DNA of 22,798 nucleotides from Mariprofundaceae bacterium (lineage in GTDB: Bacteria; Pseudomonadota; Zetaproteobacteria; Mariprofundales; Mariprofundaceae): the NCBI GenBank assembly GCA_030950825.1, contig JAUZQT010000039.1, positions 1-22,798 on the forward strand, given 5' to 3'. A model generated the notes under the pieces. The model made no database searches and was not told the origin of the DNA. It saw nothing but the letters and a program-made list of their open reading frames with translations. Below are positions 7,479-15,051 of the stretch, one piece after another. Numbering within the stretch: the stretch's first letter is position 1; each line of letters opens with the position of its first letter. Position numbers and translations under genes: made by a program.

Positions 7479-9984
7479 TGCCTGGATGTTCCTTTCTCCT
7501 GTAAAGAAGCAATCCCCAGCGAGTAATCAGAGCCATGGTCATAAACATGATGAATAATAGCGTCGCAAGAAATCCTGGATATTGAATTGCAAAATAAGAT
7601 AGCCGCTGCCAGCGGGGCATTGTGCCAATATGATAATGCCGCTGATGCAAAGACGCACTCCAATAGTCCCCTTGCCCTTGTTTTGTACTGACTCCCCAGA
7701 TAAGCAAATCGCCATGCACCGACGATAGGTCTCCCCATAATACAGATAATCTTTGAATGGCGCGCTCTAGTTCGTCTTCTGTATCCGAGACGATGAGTGT
7801 CAGTGTTCCCGATGGATACTCAGGGTTCTCCATTTGCAATAACGCAGCAGCATTGAGAAGTTTGACATCTTGTCGAATGCGCGTGTATTGAGATTCTTTC
7901 AGGTATGCAGGGGCATCAGATACACTGGCATCCAATAAACGGGCAAATTTCAGTCGCCAAGTACCAATTTTATCACCCAATATATCAGGGTTGGCTAAGG
8001 TTGGGTGATTGATAAAGCCTTTATCTCCAAGATTTATCGGTGCCTTTTCCCACCAAGAAGCGGGAATTTCATGGATTGTTGATAAACGAATTACATTTTT
8101 ATAACCCGCAGCATCAAGCGAAACGGTTAATGGTTCAATAACGCCCTCTCGAATTTTAGCCAGCCGCGCCGCCAAGGTCCAAGCAGATCCCAGCATTGCA
8201 TCGGATAATGTCGTCACCTGAATAAGCGACTCTTTGGCCGATCTTCCCGCATAAGGAAAAGCTGTTTCTGTGAACAAATTAATCTCTGGCATTGCGACAA
8301 ACCTAGATGTATCAGGAATACTGATGGTTGAGTCATCAAACAGTGTGAATAACAGATTTTCTGTGTTTCCCGTTGTACAGTTTGAGGGAGTATAAGCATA
8401 CATTCTACTTTGAAATTCAAAACGATTCAAACCAGGTTTCATCGAGGCAAGCGGCACTCGAATCAGATAATCTGCAATGGATAGGCCGCGCTGATCGGCC
8501 AGTGAAATTCCTCGAATAAACTTGCCATTATGAAACATATTGAGCACAGAGTCCGCTCGAAGTGAGGCACCATAACTAAAGTGTAGCTTCATCTCAATAT
8601 TCATATGGCTTTCAGCAAACAAGTCTGCTGGAATCCAAACATCAAAGTGCGTTTGATCAACCAAACCTTTTAGTGTTGTTGTTGTGTAGGCGAGTTGTGA
8701 AAGTTTGTATTCATAGCCTTCAACCACTGCTACATGCGATGTGTAGCTTTTTTCTGTGGGCGCTTGCACATTGTAAACTTGTACCACATCAAGTGCTTGA
8801 ATAGGTGCGGAAGACCATGCAAAAGCTTTGGCAATTTGTGTCATCCCTGTTGGCGTTGAGGATACCACGCCCAATACAAAATGGGTGGGATCATCGGCTC
8901 TTGCTTGGATAAACATTTGACCCAAAGCATCATTTTTCGCAATCGGTAGTTGTATATATTTCTCCAACTCTTCACGGGTGCCAAAAATAACAACATCACC
9001 TTGAGTTTGCTGAAGTCCGTTTGAAACATCATCCAATAACTTACTGTGAATCATGGTTGTTTGTTCTTTATTTTTTAAAGCAAGCCCTTGACTAATCAAT
9101 GTGCCTGCATGTAGGTGATCTTTATCCGTATTCGTGTAAAACAAGGTAATATCCTGCGGCTTCCATCCAGAGCCAGACAATACGCGATCAACTTCACTGA
9201 ATTGTTCTTGAATTGGCTTAAGCTGACCCGTGAGTTTTACATATGATTTCTGCGTATCAATGGATGTCCACAATTCAGGGCTTCCAGGGTCTTCACATTC
9301 CATGAGATAATGCTGTGCTACCTCAACAGTTAAGGTGTTACGACCACTTTTTAAGGATGTCAGAGGGACACGAACATCCACAGAGCTATCTGGAAAAATA
9401 GGATCCAAGTGCGCCTGTGCAAAGACACCACCATTTATACGCAGCACAATTTGAGAGCGATTAGCCAATAAAGCATTGGAATTTGTAAACTCCAGGTGCA
9501 CAAGCATGCTTGAAGCCGCCACGCGGTAAGGCACCGTTATTTGAAAGGCATGTGACGCTTGTGTTTGCCTTAAAAACAAAAAACGCCCCTGATCAGAGCT
9601 TGTGAAGCGCTGTAATGGCGCTTGCTCCTCCCAATCCGCGATTCCCACCGTTTTTGGAGCTGTTTTCACACGCTTTCCTACATCACTAGATACTTTTTCT
9701 TGCACCGCCTCTGGAGCTGCTTCGGCAGGCTTGCCTGTATCACTTGGTGCTTTCGCTTGCACTGCCTCTGGAGCTGCTTCGGCAGGCTTGCCTGTATCAC
9801 TTGGTGCTTCCGCTTGCACCGCCTCTGGAGCGGCTTCGGAAGGCTTGCCTGCATTACTTGATGCTAGCCCTAGCTCCGCCGCACCCTCAACTGCATTGAC
9901 AAGAGGTACAAACAGCATTCCACCAAGCAGTAACGTGGCGGTCAATACCATACCCATTAGCATCTTTCGCATCATACACCTCAT
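7468..9984 (-). CDS. bcsB: BcsB, periplasmic cellulose synthase subunit
   Basis: An 838-residue partner of BcsA. It has an N-terminal signal peptide (about 1-31, ending LVNA), a large periplasmic part with the BcsB jelly-roll and flavodoxin-like modules, and one C-terminal membrane helix (FLATLLFIMFMTMALITRW) followed by basic residues. That helix docks on BcsA and is needed for synthesis in known complexes. Motifs include PYRVAASSMLVHLEFTNS, LYMEC-like HYLMECEDPGSPELWTSI and DVWIPADLF. Between signal and first domain, residues 46-102 are three copies of a 19-residue Ala/Pro/Glu-rich repeat (GKPAEAAPEAVQAKAPSDT) plus a decayed fourth, probably a flexible linker. It starts with an ATG that overlaps the bcsA stop by 4 bp (ATGA at 9981-9984) and overlaps bcsZ by 11 bp at its end. 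Confidence 0.95.
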   Translation of the reverse strand: MRCMMRKMLMGMVLTATLLLGGMLFVPLVNAVEGAAELGLASSNAGKPSEAAPEAVQAEAPSDTGKPAEAAPEAVQAKAPSDTGKPAEAAPEAVQEKVSSDVGKRVKTAPKTVGIADWEEQAPLQRFTSSDQGRFLFLRQTQASHAFQITVPYRVAASSMLVHLEFTNSNALLANRSQIVLRINGGVFAQAHLDPIFPDSSVDVRVPLTSLKSGRNTLTVEVAQHYLMECEDPGSPELWTSIDTQKSYVKLTGQLKPIQEQFSEVDRVLSGSGWKPQDITLFYTNTDKDHLHAGTLISQGLALKNKEQTTMIHSKLLDDVSNGLQQTQGDVVIFGTREELEKYIQLPIAKNDALGQMFIQARADDPTHFVLGVVSSTPTGMTQIAKAFAWSSAPIQALDVVQVYNVQAPTEKSYTSHVAVVEGYEYKLSQLAYTTTTLKGLVDQTHFDVWIPADLFAESHMNIEMKLHFSYGASLRADSVLNMFHNGKFIRGISLADQRGLSIADYLIRVPLASMKPGLNRFEFQSRMYAYTPSNCTTGNTENLLFTLFDDSTISIPDTSRFVAMPEINLFTETAFPYAGRSAKESLIQVTTLSDAMLGSAWTLAARLAKIREGVIEPLTVSLDAAGYKNVIRLSTIHEIPASWWEKAPINLGDKGFINHPTLANPDILGDKIGTWRLKFARLLDASVSDAPAYLKESQYTRIRQDVKLLNAAALLQMENPEYPSGTLTLIVSDTEDELERAIQRLSVLWGDLSSVHGDLLIWGVSTKQGQGDYWSASLHQRHYHIGTMPRWQRLSYFAIQYPGFLATLLFIMFMTMALITRWGLLLYRRKEHPGIEP
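9679..9849 (-). repeat. 57-bp tandem repeat (3 copies) in bcsB linker
   Basis: Three consecutive 57-bp units encode residues 46-64, 65-83 and 84-102 of BcsB. The units are nearly identical in DNA, especially the second and third around GGAGCTGCTTCGGCAGGC, so they arose by recent in-frame duplication. The 57-bp unit length preserves the reading frame, so copy number could vary between strains. A diverged fourth unit follows (GKRVKTAPKTV). Confidence 0.88.
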
Positions 9985-12287
9985 AACTTTTTTCCTTCAG
10001 ATTGAAATACAGCTTCGCGTCGCCTCAAAAGGCCAAAGGCTTTTTTAAGATGAAGCACCCCCCTCCAAGCGGAGCGTCCAAGCAAAGCAGCGCCTTGCCT
10101 TAAGGTGGAGGGTTTGTTTCTAGCTTTAAGAGCCTTGCGCCAGCGCTCACTGTCGCCATAAACAAAAGCAATCAATGTACGCTGCTGATGAATATCCTCA
10201 CATTGAAACTGAACGCCCACTTGCAGATAATGCTCATTGTCCGTATCAACAGGGTGCAGACGAGTCACACGAAAAGGTATTCTATCCAGCTTCCCTAGAA
10301 CGTGCGTAACACAACCTTCAATGGCTTTATTTTGATCTGAAAACAATAGCTTTCCTTCTTCTATCTCAAGAGGCCCAAGCCAACTGGGCAAGCGAAGCAA
10401 TGCACCGTCTTCTGTCATGTCTTCAATATTGCAAGGAACCATCTTTTCCCTGACAATAACCTGCGCCACGGTATCAACGGCAACCCTTGGCCTGTGTCTG
10501 CGTTGCTTGGTTTCCACCAAAGCCCCTAGGGCTGCAAGTACAAACAATATATTGTAGCTATTCCAGAGCAATGAAACCAAAAAGTATTCCACGCCTTGCT
10601 CGTCGTGTAATAGGTGGTAGCCCCCAATAATGGTTGCCAGTATAAGGATGAATAATAGAACGTAAAAATTTCGGGACATCGAGGAGATTGAATCGTGCTC
10701 TGACGACTCTTCTTTAGGTGTTACCGCAAATTTTTTCCCAGAAGGCGAAATCAAAGCAACAAATGGACCCAGTAGCAGCGAAAATGATTGTATTGTTTCA
10801 TAAACTTCAGACATCAACCACCAGCGAACCTTGCCATAGTAAAGGTGCATAGAAAGATGAATTGAGAGCAAATAAGGAACAACATAGAGAAAAATCTCCA
10901 CAGGCGGCGCGGCAAACAAAATCGCGCCAAACAAAAGAGCCATTGCAGGAGATAAGATGAAAATCATATGAGCCAAGCCAAACAACCAGTAAAACATGGT
11001 ATTGAAATAGCCAACTCGCTGCCCAAAACCAATACCTTTTACAAACAATGGATTCCGATAGCGCAATAGCTGCATCATCCCTGTTGCCCAGCGTGTTCGC
11101 TGCACAATAAATGATGATATACTTTCAGCACTCAAACCAACAAGCAGCGGCCGATGTAAATATTTGGTTTTGTAACCGCGTGAAATAAGCTCCAACGACG
11201 TTTCAGCGTCTTCAACAATCGTTTTGGATAACACACCACCAATTTCATCCAAAGCGGATCGACGAATCAATGCGCCTGAGCCACAAAAGAACCCACTATC
11301 CCAATTGTCCATGCCTCTTAAGTTGAGTGTGTAAAACATCTCACCTTCACCAGGCATATGCTTCTCAACCTGCAAATTCTTTTCAATAGGATCACGATTA
11401 AGCATAAAGTGCGGGGTCTGTACAATAGCAACTTGCTCATCATCAATAATTGACCCCACTGTTTTTTCGAGAAAGTCCACTGCTGGAACATGATCTGCAT
11501 CAAACACAACAAGAAAGTCGCTGGAGACAGCTCTTAATGCAGCATTGATATTACCAGCTTTGGCATCGTGATTATCCTCGCGTGTTAAATAGCAGCAGTC
11601 AGCTTCTATACACAGCGCTGTTAGCGTCTCTTTGCGGCGGCGTGCCAGATCGCCTGCAACACCTTGCTGCTGACACTTCGCATCTGTACCGCCATCATCC
11701 AAAAGGTAGACATGCAGTTTATCGCGGGGATAATCAATATTGCCTGCTGCAAGCATGGTTGAGCGCAATAAAGTCGCAGATTCATCAAACGTTGGAATCA
11801 AAATGTCAATATCGGGCAAATCATCACGATCAAGTGATATCGGTGTGTATTCTCGTCGCAGAGGGTGGATGTTGATAAACATTCCCATGAATGAAAGCGT
11901 TACACCCATAAGTTCACCAAACAAAAGTGCCAGCGAACAAAATAATGAAAATGGGTCTTCGCTCCAAGGAATCGAAAATTGTATTCGCCAAATAAAATAG
12001 TGAACAGACACAAAGCCTGCAATCACCATGAAAAACAACCTTGGTACACTTAACTGTGCCGAATCATCTGTTTTCATCCGTTCCAAGCTGTACACAAAAA
12101 TCATCAAGCCGCTGCAAAATAATAGCAATAAAAATTGTTCCACTGGAAACAAATCAATGCCTGCAATATAAATAAGAAAAATGGTTCCTGGTGCCCAAAT
12201 CAGCAGCCAATGTAATGTTTTCAAACTTCCCCCTCCACAGCATTTATTCTGAGTGTCACTAGAATTTTGTCTTCTACTTGCCACCAT
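9981..12287 (-). CDS. bcsA: BcsA, c-di-GMP-responsive cellulose synthase catalytic subunit
   Basis: An inner-membrane GT2 glycosyltransferase that polymerises UDP-glucose into beta-1,4-glucan and secretes it. In the 768-aa frame, N-terminal membrane helices precede the GT2 domain: DDG (197-199), DAD (263-265), FFCGSG (333-338), VEDAETS (358-364, the TED position) and QRTRW (396-400). Further helices follow, with the gating-loop motif FAVTPK (520-525). The PilZ domain has RxxxR at 597-601 and D623-x-T-x-x-G628, so c-di-GMP binding and activation are expected. Coordinates use the outermost ATG (12287), which has no good ribosome-binding site. A TTG at 12224 (747 aa, MKTLHW) has GGAGG seven bases upstream and leaves the first helix intact, and may be the real start. 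It is the first gene of the seven-gene unit. Confidence 0.96.
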   Translation of the reverse strand: MVASRRQNSSDTQNKCCGGGSLKTLHWLLIWAPGTIFLIYIAGIDLFPVEQFLLLLFCSGLMIFVYSLERMKTDDSAQLSVPRLFFMVIAGFVSVHYFIWRIQFSIPWSEDPFSLFCSLALLFGELMGVTLSFMGMFINIHPLRREYTPISLDRDDLPDIDILIPTFDESATLLRSTMLAAGNIDYPRDKLHVYLLDDGGTDAKCQQQGVAGDLARRRKETLTALCIEADCCYLTREDNHDAKAGNINAALRAVSSDFLVVFDADHVPAVDFLEKTVGSIIDDEQVAIVQTPHFMLNRDPIEKNLQVEKHMPGEGEMFYTLNLRGMDNWDSGFFCGSGALIRRSALDEIGGVLSKTIVEDAETSLELISRGYKTKYLHRPLLVGLSAESISSFIVQRTRWATGMMQLLRYRNPLFVKGIGFGQRVGYFNTMFYWLFGLAHMIFILSPAMALLFGAILFAAPPVEIFLYVVPYLLSIHLSMHLYYGKVRWWLMSEVYETIQSFSLLLGPFVALISPSGKKFAVTPKEESSEHDSISSMSRNFYVLLFILILATIIGGYHLLHDEQGVEYFLVSLLWNSYNILFVLAALGALVETKQRRHRPRVAVDTVAQVIVREKMVPCNIEDMTEDGALLRLPSWLGPLEIEEGKLLFSDQNKAIEGCVTHVLGKLDRIPFRVTRLHPVDTDNEHYLQVGVQFQCEDIHQQRTLIAFVYGDSERWRKALKARNKPSTLRQGAALLGRSAWRGVLHLKKAFGLLRRREAVFQSEGKKL

Positions 12288-12420
12288 CAGACTTGCTCAA
12301 GCATTTGGGAATGATGAAATAAGTACGTAATGAATGGAAATCTGGAAAATCAGTGGTGAGCTGAATAGTTACCAATAATACCAGCATATAAATTAATTAT
12401 ACTTAAAATAATTCTAATGG

Positions 12421-12449
12421 AATATCTTAATAAGAATACCAGTTGTCAA
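12421..12449 (-). promoter_or_regulatory. candidate sigma-70 promoter of the bcs operon
   Basis: On the minus strand a perfect TTGACA (-35, 12444-12449) is followed after exactly 17 bp by GATATT (12421-12426, 4 of 6 matches to TATAAT). Transcription would start near 12414, giving a leader of about 125-190 nt depending on the bcsA start used. A separate perfect TATAAT on the same strand lies at 12396-12401 but lacks a good -35. The -35 sits in an 11-bp palindrome, AGTTGTCAACT (12441-12451), a possible operator. Confidence 0.5.
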
Positions 12450-12561
12450 CTTATTTATGGGCATTACTGAAATTTTTAAAAATTATGTCCAACAGTATTT
12501 ACCATACGTCATGAGAAAGAGCCTATAAATAACGTGCTTTTTAGGCTATACTAGGTCAGTT

Positions 12562-15033
12562 ATGATACCACTCTCCGAGAGCATACTCATATTGATGGCA
12601 TTGCTGGCCATGGCCATGGCAGCGGCGCCTTTGATGCGCTATATACCCATTCCATTCTCCGCCTTCCTTGTTGGTATTGGCATCAGCGTTGGCGCTGCCT
12701 CACACTTATGGCCCCCCTTGCATATCATGCAATATTTCCAACTTACGCCTGAGCTTGTTTTATTTGTATTTCTACCAGCTTTAATCTTTGAATCTGGATA
12801 CAACCTTGATGCACGGCAACTGATCAAAGATATTTTTCCCATCCTTGTGCTGGCAGTACCTGCTTTATTACTGGCAACATTGATTGTCGGGTTTGGTCTT
12901 CATTATATATTGTCCATGCCTTTGGCCTTGGCTTTATTATTTGGTGCCTTGATTTCTGCAACAGACCCTGTTGCAGTTATTTCTTTGTTCCGAGAACTTG
13001 GTGCTCCGCTCAGACTCACTGTATTGGTGGAGGGAGAATCACTTTTTAATGATGCAACTGCAATTGTTGTGGTCAATATTCTATTGGCCATGGTGCTTGC
13101 TGGTGGCATTGATGCATCGGGCGTTTTTGGTGCGGGCGGTAAATTTCTGTATGTCTTCTTTGGTGGTGCAGTATTGGGGCTTATCTTGGGCTTATTTTTT
13201 TCTGAGTGGATGCGTCTACTTTCAGGTAATCCAAGCGGAATTTTAGTGCTCTCAATCATTCTTGCGTATGTTAGTTTTATCACAGCAGAACATTTTTTGC
13301 ATATTTCAGGGGTCATGGCAGTGGTCGGCGCTTCACTATGTCTCGGTGTTTATGGCATCACACGTATTCCTCACCACGCAGGGGAATACTTGCGTGAAAG
13401 TTGGGAGTTTTTGGCTTATGTCAGCAATGCGCTACTTTTTTTGTTGGTCGGCCTATCCATCAACCTACAAAGCCTATCAGAACACTTTCTTCATATTCTT
13501 TTGGCCATTGCTCTTGTTTTATTATCACGTATCCCATCTGTTTATATACTTTTACCACTCACCTTACGCAGCTTTCATTTACCGCAAGTGAAGATGAGTG
13601 ATAAACACATTATGTGGTGGGGCGGTCTTAAAGGTGGCTTGGCGATTGCGATTGTTTTATCACTGCCTGAAGACTTGCCATTAAGGCAATTATTATTGGA
13701 TATGACGTTGGGTGTTGTACTCTTCACGTTGCTTATCAATGCCCCAACCATCAAGCCTTTCATGAATAAACTGGGGCTAAATGCACTGAATGATGATGAG
13801 TTGGTTGAATTTGAGCAGAGTATGTTACACGCTCGGGAACACGCCTATAAAACCCTACAAAACTTAAAAAAGGCCAAATTCATGTCTTGCCTTTGCGAGC
13901 ACCATGCGCAGCAACTTATTGGCAATGTTATGCAAGGGCGCGGCATCAATATCAACAGCCAACAGCAGTTGCACCATGTACGTCAAATTGCTACACGTGC
14001 CGAGCTGGAAGCATTGGAAAGCCTCCGTGATGCAGGCTTGGTTTCACAATATGTGCTGGTAGATATTAAGAGTGAATTACGTCTTGAACGGGAAGCAATA
14101 GGGATTGAGGCAAGAGAAATGGCACACAACGGCCGTAAAATAAAAAAAGCCGCTTCACTGAATCCTGTGCTCAAGCTGGAACAGCGTATTCTTCGAGGCT
14201 TACGCGAACGCGATTGGATGGCTAAGTGGCTGGCATACTATCAAGGCCTACGATTTGCTGGAAGTTTGCGCCGAAGCATTTTACGCATCCTAATGGCTGA
14301 TGCCGCAATCAGTCACCTAAAATTGCGCGAGGATATTGACGATGAGGCTCGTGGCACCGTTGTGGAGGATTATACCAAGCAATTAAAAGCATTGCATGCC
14401 GCTGTTAAGGAAGTTCGCAATAATTTCCCTGACTTTTTTTCGCGTTTTGAAGCACACATGGGCATGCAAGTCGCACTGGCCGCAGCACACTGGCAGATTG
14501 ATGATGACTACAAACATGGTGAAACAGGCAAAAAAGCCCACAACTGTGTGGAAAATTTACTAAAAAAAGCAAAGTCCTCCATTCCCACCATGAAGAATGT
14601 ACAATTAGCACTGCCTGCGAAGGATTTAATCCGCATGGTTCCTATGTTCGCACCTTTATCTGAAGAGGCCTCTGAAATATTGGCAAATCAAGCCACAGTG
14701 GTCACATTTCTACCCGAAGATACAGTGATTGAAGAGGGTGAAAAAGGTGATGCGCTGTATATTATATCCAGCGGAACGGTAGAGGTTAGCCACCTTGAAA
14801 GTAACCATCAAGGTATCGTGATCGCAGAGCTTAGAGCAGGTGATTTCTTTGGTGAGATGGCGCTGTTGGGTGATCAGGTGCGCCTAGCCACAGTTGTCGC
14901 CAAACAAGCCTCTACTTTATTGAGACTCACACGCAGCGATGTATTGGGCTTGGCTCAACAACACAAGGAAGTGCAACGAAATCTTGAAAGGGCGGAAGAA
15001 AACCGCAAACAATTATTGGCAAAGCGCTCTTAG
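12562..15033 (+). CDS. CPA1-family Na+/H+ antiporter with C-terminal cyclic-nucleotide-binding domain
   Basis: An 823-residue membrane protein. About residues 1-400 form the cation/proton exchanger domain of the NhaP/CPA1 type. It has the motifs SATDPVAVI (residues 132-140) and EGESLFNDATAIV (157-169), where the Asn163-Asp164 pair matches the ion-binding site of CPA1 antiporters. A long, mostly helical and charged cytoplasmic stretch follows (about 410-680). Residues 689-815 are a cNMP-binding (CAP_ED) domain with the phosphate-binding cassette GDFFGEMALLG (FGE at 763-765) and the matching Arg774, so ligand binding is plausible. The likely role is Na+ or K+ export in exchange for protons at the inner membrane, gated by cAMP or another nucleotide; ion and ligand are inferred. 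The ATG at 12562 has AGGT 5 bp upstream, and a TATACT lies at 12547-12552. It is transcribed divergently from the bcs unit. Confidence 0.9.
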   Translation: MIPLSESILILMALLAMAMAAAPLMRYIPIPFSAFLVGIGISVGAASHLWPPLHIMQYFQLTPELVLFVFLPALIFESGYNLDARQLIKDIFPILVLAVPALLLATLIVGFGLHYILSMPLALALLFGALISATDPVAVISLFRELGAPLRLTVLVEGESLFNDATAIVVVNILLAMVLAGGIDASGVFGAGGKFLYVFFGGAVLGLILGLFFSEWMRLLSGNPSGILVLSIILAYVSFITAEHFLHISGVMAVVGASLCLGVYGITRIPHHAGEYLRESWEFLAYVSNALLFLLVGLSINLQSLSEHFLHILLAIALVLLSRIPSVYILLPLTLRSFHLPQVKMSDKHIMWWGGLKGGLAIAIVLSLPEDLPLRQLLLDMTLGVVLFTLLINAPTIKPFMNKLGLNALNDDELVEFEQSMLHAREHAYKTLQNLKKAKFMSCLCEHHAQQLIGNVMQGRGININSQQQLHHVRQIATRAELEALESLRDAGLVSQYVLVDIKSELRLEREAIGIEAREMAHNGRKIKKAASLNPVLKLEQRILRGLRERDWMAKWLAYYQGLRFAGSLRRSILRILMADAAISHLKLREDIDDEARGTVVEDYTKQLKALHAAVKEVRNNFPDFFSRFEAHMGMQVALAAAHWQIDDDYKHGETGKKAHNCVENLLKKAKSSIPTMKNVQLALPAKDLIRMVPMFAPLSEEASEILANQATVVTFLPEDTVIEEGEKGDALYIISSGTVEVSHLESNHQGIVIAELRAGDFFGEMALLGDQVRLATVVAKQASTLLRLTRSDVLGLAQQHKEVQRNLERAEENRKQLLAKRS

Positions 15034-15051
15034 CCTGAATAGTTACGATGC

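Noticed and set aside
9679..9849. CRISPR-like regular repeats
   Set aside because: The 57-bp units are contiguous, without unique spacers, and encode an in-frame protein repeat.
9602..10048. Plus-strand ORF of 148 codons opposite bcsB
   Set aside because: It is the antisense image of the GC-richer tandem repeat in bcsB. Its protein is low-complexity Ala/Ser/Cys sequence without family features, and bcsB on the other strand is unmistakable.
12288..12414. Possible riboswitch (for example c-di-GMP) in the bcsA leader
   Set aside because: The region is AT-rich, and I found no conserved riboswitch core or strong stem-loop. Control by c-di-GMP is already explained by the PilZ domain.
12519..12547. 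AGCCTA/TAGGCT inverted repeat upstream of the antiporter
   Set aside because: A six-base stem with a loop of about 16 bases, weak and not followed by a T-tract; most likely chance.
12903..13316. Minus-strand ORF of 137 codons inside the antiporter gene
   Set aside because: It lies opposite conserved transmembrane segments of a clear CPA1 antiporter, and its Pro/Ser/Lys-rich translation is the usual shadow of such helices.
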